Numbered from the stretch's first letter, positions 1-11,318 are shown. The stretch is 64,000 bases of DNA from Zeus faber (GCA_960531495.1 OY482847.1:18575566-18639565); one strand, 5' to 3'. Notes: a model not told the origin generated them from the sequence alone. Made by a program: numbers and translations.

Positions 1-494
1 CACAATCAAAAACAGACTCTGAATTCAAAACAATGTTGTGTTCTCAAAATGTTGTTTTTTTGTGTTGAGATGGCAAACCACGCCATCAGAATAGACATTT
101 TTAAGAACCAATTAATCACTGACGTGCTCAATGTAAAACACTACTATGAATGGAAAACATTGGTACGGATGCCTGATCAGAAGACTTATGCCTTTTGCGT
201 GTTCAGTGTTATACTTGCTGCGTATGTACAGTAGTCTGTGTAAAATATTTTTGTATGTTTTTAAACTCGAATATAAAACACAGAAATATACTGTAATATA
301 AATGACAATGTTTTTATTTTTTCCTCAAAATACTGTATACATCCCAACAAACACAAAGTCGGATGTGTAAAGTGTTCTACATACAGAATAAATAATAAAA
401 AAAAATAAAAAAATTAATTGACTGTATACGGTAATCATTGATTACTGTATTGATATGCAGTACTGCAATACTGGAATGAGAGTAGATTTCTTAC
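1..494. other. AT-rich non-coding stretch
   Basis: AT-rich sequence with A and T runs and no recognisable exon. It lies just 3' (in - strand terms) of the candidate exon at 495-685 and would be intron of that gene if the exon is real. Confidence 0.4.
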
Positions 495-685
495 CTATTC
501 TGATCTCGGAAGGTCCGGACAATGAACGCCACTGTGAACAGGCTCATGTTTGGTTGTTCTCTCTGCCCGGCCTCCCTCATTGTTAAGCCACACGGTTCAA
601 CCAAAGTGGCCCCGGATTTCATCAGAGGATATGGCTCTCCTTGGTCTTGCTCTTCCTCGTCCTCCAGCTCCTCATCCTCCTCCTC
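495..685 (-). CDS. Unidentified internal coding exon (candidate)
   Basis: On the - strand an open frame runs from about 685 down to 495 and ends at a good donor (AG|GTAAGA). It begins with a strongly acidic run (E/D-rich, about 674-641) and continues through GEPYPLMKSGATLVEPCG to a hydrophobic stretch, MSLFTVAFIV, followed by RTFRDQNR at the donor. Acidic, polar and hydrophobic segments in one frame, plus the splice site, suggest real coding sequence. The acceptor is not clear: the frame is closed by TGA at 686-688, so the exon starts at an AG near there or at the in-frame ATG at 620-622. I do not recognise the protein. A membrane protein with an acidic loop before a transmembrane helix is one possibility. 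The rest of the gene would lie left of the window. Confidence 0.4.
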
Positions 686-1697
686 TCACTCTCACTCCTC
701 TTGCTATGCCTCTCTCCTATGTTGGCATCCATCGCTCCAAAACAAAACAGCTCACCCGTGTCACCTTTTTGAGAGTAAAGCTGCGAATGCAAATTAAACA
801 ATTGTGCAACATGTCTTTGCAAATGTGCAGTCAGTGTGGGTGGTAGGAAATTTATGCTCAGCATTTTGAATGGCAGTGTGTTCCATGTGAACACAACAGA
901 TTTTATTAATGGATATTTGTGCCAAATATTGAGAATTGTGTGTAGCGTTGAAGTGGTTTAGAACTGTAATCTGAGTGTAAAGCAGGAATTGAGCGTGAAT
1001 TTCTGCAGAATGAGTTCAGGGGATCGGTACATGAGTCACAGGTTGTGGTCATTGTGTCTCAAGTACCAGTGTTAGTGTGTAAAAAATTGAGAAAAACTGT
1101 AATATTATCAGCACGTGGGAGGTGATGCAGGTTATGTGTTAAACTTACAGTACAATAGACAATGAAAAGTAAAAAAACAAACAGTAAAAACACAACGTCA
1201 TGATCAGCATCACATGCTGACACCTATGATATAAACAGATAATTGCCAAATAGGGGACAACATTTTAAGTCGCATCACATCTTTATATCGACAAATAAAC
1301 AGTGAAAGACTATTATATATTTTGTTAAGTTATTTAAAAAATCCTGGATTCCATCAACAGATATCACTTCTTTTTCAGAGAATATCTGTGATTTCCTGGA
1401 ACAGGGAATGATCGATAGTAGTCCGCAACATCATTGTGGATTCACTCTTCAATTCCCGCACTAATCGTCATTATATCAATGTACAAATATCAATTAGTCA
1501 CTCAATTTGGAAAAATGGTGACTGTTACCTTTTTTCGTACAAGCATTTCGAGTCAGTGTCACGAGACTGGGCTGTGCATTTTGTACACAAGACCGCTGTG
1601 TTAATTCTGTATAGTTTTAATCGGTCAATACTTAAAGGTTGCATATTTTTATACTTTCAGCATGAGTCTTATGTCATTCTAGTGATAGAAAGTGAGC
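686..1697. other. Intergenic or intronic, nothing recognised
   Basis: AT-rich DNA without convincing exons, RNA genes or repeats. Short open frames here have no domain-like composition. Confidence 0.4.
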
Positions 1698-2561
1698 TAC
1701 ATGCTCCGACCAGCCACAACATTAAAACCACTGACAGGTGAAGTGAATAACATTGGTCATCTTGTTCGAATGGCACCTGTCAAGGGGTGGGATATATTAG
1801 GCAGCAAGTGAACAGTCAGTTGTTGAAGTTGATCTGTTGGAAGCAGGAAAAATGGACGTAAGGATCTAAGCAACTTTGACAAGGACGAAATTGTGATGGC
1901 TAGACGACTGGGTCAGACTATCTTCAAAATGGCAGGTCTTGTGGAGTGTTAGTACCGACCAAAAGTGGTCCAAGGAAGGACAACCGGTGAACCAGCCACA
2001 GGGGGATGGACACCAATGAGCTCATTGATGCGTGTGGGGAGTGAAGTCTACCCCGTGTCCCACAGAAGAGCTACTGTAGCCCAAACTGATGAAAAAGTTA
2101 ATGCTGCTATGATAGAAAGGTGTCAGAACACACAGTGCATCAGAGCTTGCTGTGTATGGGGCTGCGTAGCTGCAGACTGCTTGGAGTGCCCATGCTGACT
2201 CCTGTCCACTACTGAAAGGGGCTACAATGGGCACGGGAGCGTCAGAACTGGACCATGGAGCAATGGAAGAAGATGGCTTGGTCTGATGAATCATGTGTTC
2301 TTCTACATCATGTGGATGGCTGGGGTTAGGCTCCGATCCGATCGTGCATCTGCGGGATGTTCTGGAACAACAAGCCCGATCAATGAGGACCCCACCTCAC
2401 AACTTCCAGGACCTACAGGATCTGTAGCTAACATCTTGGTGCCAGATACCACAGGACACCTTCAGAGGTCTTGTGGAGTCCATGGCTCGACGGGTCAAGG
2501 GGGAGCTACACAACTTTAGTGGTTATAGGTTGTGATTTTAATGTTGTGGCTGATCGGTGTA
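1698..2561 (+). mobile_element. Tc1-like (Tc1/mariner) transposon, internally deleted
   Basis: Terminal inverted repeats are visible: the left end has GACCAGCCACAACATTAAAA (1708-1727) and the right end carries its near-perfect complement (about 2535-2556). TA dinucleotides at 1698-1699 and 2560-2561 fit the Tc1 target duplication. The interior resembles a Tc1-like transposase gene on the + strand: the N-terminal helix-turn-helix region (about 1850-2200) and the part coding for the first catalytic Asp (WSDES region, near 2280). At about 2325-2338 the sequence jumps to the region of the third catalytic residue (NPIEHLW region). The segment with the middle Asp is missing, and frameshifts and stops are frequent. 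The copy is about 0.86 kb against roughly 1.3-1.6 kb for a full element, so it cannot make transposase. It could still be moved in trans if the ends work. Confidence 0.85.
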
Positions 2562-3785
2562 CATCTTTTTAAAAGATAAAATAATTAATTTTATATGTTG
2601 TTATTATGCAGTCAGAGACCTACTGTTTTCACTCAAAGTGACATAAGAAATCTAGCTCTGCAGCACGTGTTCAAGCAAATGATGGGCCAAAAACAACTGG
2701 CTGCAACACTGGAGCTATTTCACGACTTGGGCCAAAACTGACTCGCTTGTTTCATACGACCTTTTTCTTATGACCGAATTAGGACACCTGAGACATCAAA
2801 ACATTTTGAGAATTTGAATCAAATGATATGCCTTCAAGGGAAAAAAGTATACAACCACTAGATTATCTCCTGAAGAGTCTGTTTCTATTTTGTTTATCGT
2901 CAGTTTACAACACAAACCACTTTAATGAAGAATAAACCTGGCGAAGGTGTGAAATTATTCAGACAAACCCTCTATATCTCAAACGATATTTACTTCAAAT
3001 GTATATTTTGGTTATTGAAACAATCATCACAAGTAAGACATCGCTGTGTCAAGCCAGGTTTAACAAATGTAAAAACAAATGTAACATTCTATGCATGATA
3101 TTGTCGGAGACAAGCTTTGGGTGTAATTATGAAATCGCTCGATGGGGACAAATGATATAGATCACAGTTACACAGGCTCGTGCTGTTGAACAGTACAGCC
3201 CAAATTGCATGACGACTTGGAGCAGCCCCACTTCCAGTCCGGTCCAGTCAGTGCAGTCCCCCTTCCTGTCCACACAATATCCATGACGGTATTATTTTGT
3301 CCATACTGTGATTTTCAACTGCATAAACTATTACTATAGAGCTCGATGGAGGTAAGACCATAAATGGACTAAGGGGACTCTAGGGAGTCATTACTATAGC
3401 TGCATAACTAGCAGACCAACTCGTCATGTTAGATAGGCCTAGTGACAAACAAAAAGCAGTTACACTGGGAAAGATTGAGTCATTGGATCAACGTAAAAAT
3501 GCTTAAATTTGGCAAATCTATACTTCTCGGATGTTCTGAACATGAAATCGAGAAATGAAGATGCACATTATATGCTGAGAAAAACTAAAAATATCTAGGT
3601 TTAACCAATGAAGGCGTTTTTGAGGTTGGTCCAATGAGCTTTTTCAGTGTATTTCCTCAATGAATACAAATTGTCGTCGCTCGGGCATCCTTGTAGAAAA
3701 TATGAGCTTCAAATTCCTTGTTTTTAACTTTCCAAGTGAGTCTTTGCGGCTGGTCGGTGTCAGTGTTTTCCACACGACCTCGCGA
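2562..3785. other. Intergenic, 3' side of thap11
   Basis: Mostly AT-rich, no exon recognised. The part next to 3785 would carry the thap11 3' UTR. No single poly(A) signal stands out. Confidence 0.4.
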
Positions 3786-4628
3786 TCACATTTTCTTCCT
3801 GACGCCGGAACAGACCCCGAAGCCTGTCAGCAGCCGGTCCCGTTCCCGAACGTCCTCCTGCAGCCGGGCCTCGGCCACCCGGAGCTGGCGGATGGTCGCC
3901 TTCATCTCCTTCATCTTCACCTCCATCAGAGCGATGATGTCCCGCTGCTCGTTCAGCTTCCGCAGCAGCTCGGTCGAGGTCGTGCCGGTGGTCAGCGAGT
4001 ACGAGTGGTCGAGGGGGTTGCTGATCACGCCGAGGTACTGAAGGGTGTGCGCGGCGACGATAGCGGGGGAGTCGGCCGGGTGATCCGGAGCGGTGCGGTC
4101 CGCGGAGGTCGAGACGGCCGAGGAGCAGACGGTCCGGTCCGGCTGGATCGGCAGGCTGGTGGACCCGATGTAGTCGCCGTTGTGGTCGATTTGCACCACG
4201 GTGATCTCGTCCGCGCCGGCTTCGGCGCCGATGTTGCCGCCGCCGGGGGAGTCGGACGTGCTGTACACGCTGGATATCACGATACTGGAGGGGCTGGCGG
4301 CGCGACCCGGACCCGGAATGGCCGCGGACACTTTCTTGCCCCTGCCCCGTCCCCTCCGACTCTTGCGTTCGTTCACCCCCCGCAGCGGGAAGATGGTCGG
4401 CACTCGAATGTTGTAAGTTTTCCTCCCGCCGGCGAAGTGCACGCTGCAGACGCGGTGTCCCGTGGTGGGCTGGAAGGTGCTGAAGCAGCCGCTGACCCCG
4501 GCCCGCGAGATGTTCTTCAGCCACAACTCCCTCTGCGAGCTGTCCTTAGGAAACGTGTAGAAGCGCAGCTCCCGGTCCCGGTGCGAGTTGTTGTAGCAGC
4601 CGGGGACACAGCACGTGAACCCGGGCAT
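3786..4628 (-). CDS. thap11: THAP domain-containing protein 11 (Ronin)
   Basis: One uninterrupted 280-codon frame, intronless as expected. Residues 1-85 are a THAP zinc finger: MPGFTCCVPGCYNNSHRD with Cys6/Cys11, then Cys61 and His64 (HRVCSVHF), and the VPTIFP box at 77-82, giving the C2CH site. A basic stretch follows (88-99). DHSY at 207-210 fits the HCF-1 binding motif (D/E-H-x-Y). Residues 217-268 form a predicted coiled coil (LLRKLNEQRDIIALMEVKMK region), the dimerisation segment of the family. THAP11 is a nuclear DNA-binding factor that works with HCF-1 and ZNF143 at growth and metabolic promoters. The glutamine tract of the human protein is absent; a Gly/Ser/Ala-rich linker occupies that position. 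The start is set by the conserved MPGF N-terminus. Two matching target-type motifs lie upstream. Confidence 0.96.
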   Translation of the reverse strand: MPGFTCCVPGCYNNSHRDRELRFYTFPKDSSQRELWLKNISRAGVSGCFSTFQPTTGHRVCSVHFAGGRKTYNIRVPTIFPLRGVNERKSRRGRGRGKKVSAAIPGPGRAASPSSIVISSVYSTSDSPGGGNIGAEAGADEITVVQIDHNGDYIGSTSLPIQPDRTVCSSAVSTSADRTAPDHPADSPAIVAAHTLQYLGVISNPLDHSYSLTTGTTSTELLRKLNEQRDIIALMEVKMKEMKATIRQLRVAEARLQEDVRERDRLLTGFGVCSGVRKKM

Positions 4629-4744
4629 GGTGTTCTCGACACGGGGTTTAAAAACGCGTTATTGCGACAGAGTTTGGGGCTATTTTTTTATTTTTGTTTC
4701 GTTCTTCTCCGCGTTGTTATCAAGCGCAGCGGCCTACGAGCGGA

Positions 4745-4763
4745 ACTACACGTCCCACAATGC
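4745..4763 (+). promoter_or_regulatory. Staf/ZNF143-THAP11 type motif upstream of thap11 (site 1)
   Basis: ACTACACGTCCCACAATGC matches the long ZNF143/THAP11/HCF-1 promoter motif (recalled consensus ACTACAANTCCCAGAATGC) at nearly every fixed position. It lies about 117 bp upstream of the thap11 start codon, where a promoter is expected. Binding is inferred, not shown. Confidence 0.7.
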
Positions 4764-4937
4764 TTACGACTTCCTGTTTATTTTCCGCTCGCCGCCAACT
4801 AGCCCGATTAATTAATCCGCCAGTTTATAAACGTGGCACAAACAGTCGTGCGGTGTATTTAATTCAATTTCCATTTTTCTTTTTCATTTTGTATGGGAAT
4901 AGTTTGCATTGCTAGTTTGACAGGCGCCGTTCCAACG

Positions 4938-4956
4938 ACTACATTTCCCATAATTC
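4938..4956 (+). promoter_or_regulatory. Staf/ZNF143-THAP11 type motif upstream of thap11 (site 2)
   Basis: ACTACATTTCCCATAATTC keeps the ACTACA...CCCA core of the same motif in the same orientation as site 1, about 193 bp further from thap11. The 3' half is weaker than in site 1. Confidence 0.55.
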
Positions 4957-5559
4957 CCGGTGATGCGTTCCGTTAGAACTCTGAATCCGTAATTCCCCAC
5001 TTCCGAGCTAAACGTCTTCTACCGGCTCGGTTCGGGGAAACTCGGAAGCCGACAGTAAATGTTGGTTTGGCAAGCTCGGTCACATCACACGCGACAAACG
5101 CTATTTTAAAATAACATAAAGTCTACAGAGGAGTCCGGATCAAAGTTGCACGTGTTTTTGAGAGTGTGACAAATGTTCCTACCCCTCCTTTAAATTCGAA
5201 CGACTGCCATAGTTATAATAAAATATGATAAAATACATTTCAAACAGTACACAAACCAATGTGGGCTTAACCCTGCATGGTGTACATGTCATTTGTGTTC
5301 AATTTATATTGTTTTAACACGATTTTGTTTATACTATATCAGTTTGTTATTTCCTCTTGTATTTATTTGTCCAGAGTTCAACGTTATAACGTCGGTTGTA
5401 CGTTTGAATGTGTTTGGATTGCGGCAGACAGGCGCTTTAAGAGGAACTGCCCTCTACTGGCCGGCGTGAAAACGTCTTTTTGTAGTTTAATGGCGATACC
5501 TGTTTATTTATATATAGATATTTTGTGAAAAATATTGTTTAACATATTAGTGAAAAATA
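4957..5559. other. thap11 upstream flank
   Basis: CpG-containing near 4960-5090 (promoter-like), then AT-rich to the LINE fragment. No exon recognised on either strand. Confidence 0.4.
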
Positions 5560-6288
5560 TTTGAGATCCTCCACTTAGACTCGATTCAGACTAAGCCGAA
5601 CACCATTTCCATCCCGGGAGAAGAGGTGGAGGGTTACAGGTACCTGGGCGTTCACCTGGACAGCAGACTGGACTGCAAATGCAACACTGGGGCTGCCTAC
5701 AGGAAGGGACAGAGCAGACTTTACTTCTTGAGGAAGCTCAGGTCCTTCAATGTGTGCAGCAAGATGTTGCACATCTTCTACCCGTCTGTTGTGGCTCGTG
5801 CAGGTTTCTTTGCAGTCATCTGTTGGGGCAGCAGCATTAGAGCCAGCGACTCCAAGAAACTGAACAAACTGATGAAGAAGGCTGGCGCTGTGCTGGGGGC
5901 TGCTCTGGAGCCCCTAGAGCTGGTTGTAGAGAGAAGGATGTTGCACAAGCTGCTAAACATCATGGACAACACTGCACACCCCCTACACAACCTACTGGTC
6001 ACACAACAGTGTCTTCAGCCAGAGGCTCCTTCAGCTCCGCTGCGATAAGGACCGTTACAGGAGGTCATTCCTGCCACCGCAATAGCACCTACAATGACTC
6101 CCCTCGGTGCCAGGAGAGGAAACCCCTCCTCTGAATGGCAATGCACATTTTTACTTCACGTTTAGCTTCCACTTTTAAGCTTTACCTTTCACTCAGTTAA
6201 ATTCTATTTTATTCTATTTTTTTTATATGGTACAGTAGTTCTTTTATATGTATATACACATATGCATATGTGTGTGTATCTTTATATA

Positions 6289-6384
<96 letters not shown>

Positions 6385-6524
6385 GTAATTGATTAAAAAA
6401 CTGTATTTTTGTACATTATGTGTGTTTTGTCATGTATGTCATTGCTGCTGCAACACTGGAATTTCCCTTTGGGGATTAATAAAGTATCTTTATCTTATCT
6501 TATCTTATGTTATCTTATCTTATC
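5560..6524 (+). mobile_element. Non-LTR retrotransposon (LINE, L2/CR1-like) 3' fragment
   Basis: The frame from about 5563 to 6048 encodes the C-terminal part of a LINE reverse transcriptase: YRYLGVHLDSRLDCKCNT, the region just after the catalytic domain, then RKGQSRLYFLRKL and the HPLHNLL region. A frameshift near 6000 moves the continuation into another frame. The 3' UTR contains a long TG microsatellite. The element ends with an AATTTCCCTTTGGGGATTAATAAAG-type tail and TATCT-like pentamer repeats (about 6485-6524), typical of target-primed LINE ends in fish. It is 5'-truncated. The exact clade (L2, CR1 or Rex) is uncertain. Confidence 0.85.
6293..6377. repeat. (TG)n microsatellite in LINE 3' UTR
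   Basis: About 42 uninterrupted TG units inside the LINE fragment. Confidence 0.95.
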
Positions 6525-7099
6525 CCTTTAATTGAATCCACTCATCTTTCTGAGATACCCAGGGTTCCGCCATACATTCTTGTTATTTCTTATACTATTA
6601 CACTCAACTCTGATTCAAGACATTTCTCTTACATATATCATCAGTTCTCTTGCCAATATTCCGAACCTATCCCTTACACATCTCTTACAAATGCATTTGG
6701 TATTACACTTCACTGAAGAAAAAACAAAATTACAAGTACCAGTCAGATTTGCTTGCAAAACTTGCAGCTTCCTTTATTATCATTTACATTTTATTTTTAC
6801 TTTTTATTTTTTTATTTTTTTTCAAATAATCGACAACATTTTCCATGAACAATTGCACACACTACATTTTTAAAATATAAAATGCATCTATAGTTTGGAT
6901 CGAAGATGTGTTTCACATTAAAAAAAACCCCCAAAGAAACAAGCCGGGGTAACGTTGTTCACCGGTAACGGTGTGTGTCGCAATGTTGATGTGATGTCAG
7001 GTCTGTCATTTGCTGGTAAACTCGGACCCGAGCGATCGGGGAAATGGGACTAGGGAGTTTCGACAAAAAAAAATGAGCCGTCCCTTTGCAATTTGCCAT
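6525..7099. other. AT-rich intergenic DNA
   Basis: Nothing recognised apart from T-rich runs. It becomes CpG-containing toward 7000, next to the gfod2 promoter. Confidence 0.4.
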
Positions 7100-7175
7100 G
7101 TATGACGTTGGATTTTTCAGAGTTCCCGTCGCAATCCGACGCAGCGTCAAGTCTAACTGGGACGTCACTGGAATA

Positions 7176-7208
<33 letters not shown>

Positions 7209-7484
7209 GCGCAAAGAATCATGGGTAAAACATGCCTCGACAAATGGGTGGGATCCGAGTTGGCACCTGCTCGATGCCCCGGCTCGGTTCGGTGAAACGT
7301 GTTAAAATGTCCCTCAGCCCATGGAGCCGGTGGCCTGTGTGATCTCCAGGAGAACTTTATTTCACTAGGGTTTAGTGGAGGCGCGTTCGGTCTGGATCGG
7401 TGACATCGCTCCAGTTGGAATCGCCGCAACCGGGCGGAGACTCGGCACAGACCTCACCGCCGTCGTTATTGTTCACGGGAAAAG
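7100..7484 (+). promoter_or_regulatory. Probable gfod2 promoter and untranslated first exon
   Basis: CpG-containing sequence between AT-rich flanks. A donor-like AAAAG|GTAAAC at 7480-7490 could end a 5' UTR exon that joins an acceptor (TTTACAG, near 8491) in front of the gfod2 start. A CpG-rich odd palindrome GACGCAGCGTC is at 7138-7148. A 29-base T run (7178-7206) sits inside the block. Exon borders are inferred. Confidence 0.45.
7178..7206. repeat. Poly(T) tract
   Basis: 29 consecutive T residues inside the gfod2 upstream block. Confidence 0.95.
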
Positions 7485-7854
7485 GTAAACGAATGTTTCC
7501 CAGCACATTTCAGATATTTGTTTTGTAAATCCAACGTTATAGTAAGATGCAGTGGATTAAAAAACAAATAATATCACTGGCAAACTGCCGACTAAGATAC
7601 ATGTTAAACACTGGCAGTTACCCTAGCTAGCAGCTATAGTTTTTGCTAGTTCCGCCCTCAAGCGTTAAATAAGACTGAAGCGAAAAGTGCTCGTGTCCCT
7701 AATGTCAGTGATTTAAACGAACTCATTCCACACCTCAGCCTCGAATTAAGTGTTTGAGCGTCGGGTTTTGGAGTGAGTTCGCGTTCCCTGGTCAGAAATT
7801 AGCCAGCCGGCTATCGGTAGCTGGTGACAATGCTGCTGGGTAGCTTATACAAGC

Positions 7855-7855
<1 letters not shown>

Positions 7856-7899
<44 letters not shown>
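7856..7899. repeat. (TG)n microsatellite
   Basis: About 22 TG units in the presumed first intron of gfod2. Confidence 0.95.
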
Positions 7900-7901
<2 letters not shown>

Positions 7902-8623
7902 ATCGATCTCTGTTAAAAACGATAGATATGGGTAGATAGGATGGATAGAGCCAGCCAGAGGAGCAGTTGTATAGTCTTATTAGAGCAGCAGAGCAAACCT
8001 TTTTCAGCAATGTGTCTGGCACTGAAATACAGGACATTTGCAGGCCAGCCCTTGTTATTCTCTAAACAGTTGGGCATTGAGATATTAGTAAATCCATTTC
8101 CACAGTTGTGCAGATAGATTACTTATTGATCATTATATTAATTGCCTTGTGCAGTTTGCAGTACACAGCTATGTACTGGTTACACATCTCTATAAGCTAC
8201 TACAGTTAAAGATGTTACAGACTAAAACATATTACAACATGCATACATTACAATTGACAAAAACACATTGAAGCTGCCCTGTAGAGAAGGATTTGCATGT
8301 CGCTGCTTGGTGTAGGGCAGATGACGTTCAGTTGTGTGGAGTGTTTCCCTTTCGGGAATGGCATGCAAACTATGTGGACAGGGTCTAGTTAAGTTAGCAA
8401 AGAGAATTCATTGATAAGAAAAACTGGTTTGTAGGGGAAATCTCCGCTGTTGGTCTTTCAAGTGTCTTTGTATGGGTTTCTCTATTTACAGGTAAATCCT
8501 GTATGTCCTGAGGATATACTAAGGACAACCGAGTCATTGTGGGGACACAGGTGAAACAGCATCTGATGGGGTGGTGATGAGGCTGGCTACGGTTCAGCCC
8601 CGAGGTTGGTAAGCGCCACTGCC

Positions 8624-10577
8624 ATGTTGCCAGGAGTCGGCGTGTTTGGCACGGGGAGTACAGCCCGTGTGCTGGTTCCATTGTTGCAAGCAGAAGGTTT
8701 TGAGGTTCATGCGCTCTGGGGACGAAGCGAGGAGGAAGCTTGTTGTCTGGCAAAGGAGCTTGGCATTCCCTTCCACACCAGCCGATCAGATGATGTCCTT
8801 CTGCACCAAGACGTTGACCTTGTCTGCATCTACATTCCACCTCCAGTGACACGGCAGATTGCAGTTAAAGCACTGGGTAAAAACTTCTAAGCACACATTT
8901 AATTTGTACAGAAAGACCAGTACCAAGCCAGCGGCAGGGTAGTCAGTGTTATTCAGCAAACTCAATCTGATTATTTTTCTCCAGCAACTGACTAACCAGA
9001 AAGTCAGAAAAGTACACAATCAATTGCAGGGTTTAAATACTTACATTCATGCTACAGGGTCTTATTTTTCTGTGTGCTGAATATTTTTATGGGAAACGAT
9101 TAAACAAGAGATCTTGAGTATTTTTGTCGCAACCGTTTTGCAAACGCTCACCTATGTGCCTTTGCGAATGCATTGTCAAGCTATTTCCTGTGATTATTTT
9201 CATTATTGTGAACTTCCTCTGCAAAACAAAAATCTGAACATTTAATTTGCTTCATTGTAATAGCCACCACCCCCCCTTCATTTTGTTCACATCAAAGTAC
9301 AAATACACTGAGATATTACAGGAGATGTAGTGGGTGAGGGCAAATTAGTGGAATTCCTGACGGTTTACTTCAGCTTCCTGTTTAAGCTCCAACTTCCTGA
9401 GTGTGTGTCCCCACCAAAATCCCTTGACTTTTCCATCTCCCAACATCTTCCATGGGGTCATGTTGCTTTTGTTTGAGTGCTTGAAAACCTTAGATAATTT
9501 TAGCACATATATACTTTTTTTTTTTTTTTTGAACTGCTATAATTCTCCTTGCTATCATGTCCCCTTGATTACTAAAACGCCTAATTGTTATCTGTATCAG
9601 CCCTGGGGGGTAAAAGGTATTGTTTGACCCCTATAACTAATTATCATTCCTCTCTCTTTACAGGCATAGGGAAGAATGTTGTTTGCGAGAAAGCCGCAAC
9701 TGCTGTGGATTCTTTCAAGATGGTGACTGCAGCCCGGTACTACCCTCAGCTGCTTAGCATTATGGGAAATACCCTGCGCTTCCTCCCAGCTTTTGTTGCA
9801 ATGCGTCAGCTTCTCATGGAGGGATATGTGGGTGATGTGCACGTTTGTGATGTAAGGGTCTACGGCCCAAGCCTACTCGACCAATCTTATGGTTGGACTT
9901 GTGAGGAGCTTATGGGAGGAGGTGGCCTGCACACTGTGGGTTCAGCCATCATTGACCTTTTAAGCCATCTTATTGGGGCACGAGCCCATCGTGTACATGG
10001 CTTATTGCGGACATTTGTGCAGCAAAATGGGTCAATCCGTGGGATCCGTCGTGTCACCAGTGATGACTTCTGTTTTTTCCAAATGTTGATGGGTCAAACT
10101 GGGTCTGGCTGTGGGACAGGCTCAGATGGTGTGTGTTGCACTGTGACTCTAAACTTCAACATGCCGGGGTCACTTGTGCATGAGGTAATGGTCGTCGGAT
10201 CCACAGGGAGGCTGGTGGCCAGGGGGGCAGAACTGTATGGACAACGCAATGGGAGCAACGACGAGGAGTTGTTGCTGGGGGACAGCGGGTGGGCCGGACC
10301 GGAGGTTCGAGAGCTGCCGCTGCCGCACCTTCAAGGACTCAGCTCCATGGTAACAGCGCTGAGACAGTCTTTTCAAGCACATGAGGAACGCAGGTCCTGG
10401 GCACGGGAGCCAGTCGCCATGGCACCAACATTTGAGGATGGACTTTACGTGCAGACAGTGGTGGAGGCCGTGAAGCGGTCAAGCCGCAGTGGAGAATGGG
10501 AGTGTGTTGAGATCATGACTCAGGAACCGGATCCAAACCACAACCTTTGCGAGGCTCTGCAGCGAAACAAAAGCTAA
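8624..10577 (+). CDS. gfod2: Glucose-fructose oxidoreductase domain-containing protein 2
   Basis: Two coding exons: 8624-8876 and 9664-10577, joined in phase 1 (CTG G|GTAAAA ... TTACAG|GC ATA), giving 388 residues; the human protein has about 385. The N-terminus [14 protein letters not shown] carries the GxGxxA nucleotide-binding turn of the Gfo/Idh/MocA Rossmann fold. [11 protein letters not shown] across the junction matches the EKP-type motif of that superfamily. The conserved GGGGLHT and the C-terminal SSRSGEWE...NQNLCEAL-like end (here [11 protein letters not shown]) identify GFOD2 rather than GFOD1. Relative to human there is a Gly/Ser-rich insertion near [13 protein letters not shown]. 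The mammalian protein is reported as secreted and linked to extracellular matrix; its enzymatic substrate is unknown. The start is the ATG at 8624; the frame extends 5' but only through non-conserved codons. Confidence 0.96.
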
Positions 10578-11253
10578 AGATACTTGTAGACACACAACAA
10601 ACTTCTTCAGGTCAAAGTAGTTAACACTAAAACTACAATAACATTTAAAATATTTTTAAGTATCTTTCCCCCCCCCCCCCCCCCCAGTATATTAAGAAAA
10701 ATCAATATTCCGAGCTACCCCAACACTTAAAATGTTTGAATTCTTTTCACCCACTTAAGTTATTTGCAGTTCCATTGTTAATTCTCTATAGAAAAATTGT
10801 TTTTCATAAAAGCAGTTTTAAGCACAATGTAATGCATGTAATGTAAGGCACAAAGCATTCAGTTTTTTGTTTTATTTTACTGATTTATTACAACTTCACT
10901 ATATTTAAATGTCCATTGGTACCCGCCTCTAATTTGTAAAATTGGCTAAATCCTAAAGGATTATTTTTTGACAAATTCAAACCTAGACAAATTTGTACAC
11001 ACAGTTTCACTTATTACTCTGTAAGATTGAAAATAAGATCAGTATGTAGAGAAGGGTTTGTTGTTTTATATTTTTTAATAGGGGTGTATAGGTTTATGTT
11101 CATTTTCTATTCAATAGATAAGTTTACAAATCTGAACACAAAGAGCAAGGAGGTGCCAACAATGTTTTATTTGAGAGTGTTGTTTTCGATTTGACATACA
11201 TATCGGCGAATACTTGGTACTCTAAAATAGTCTATATAGAAAATAGACTAACA

Positions 11254-11318
<65 letters not shown>

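Noticed and set aside
3660..4802. 380-codon open frame on the + strand and a 254-codon frame in a second - strand register across thap11
   Set aside because: They overlap the conserved THAP11 frame and are GC-rich shadows of it, with Arg/Gly/Val-biased, domain-free composition.
5626..6048. 140-codon reverse-transcriptase-like frame as a host gene
   Set aside because: It is the truncated, frameshifted 3' end of a LINE with a typical tail.
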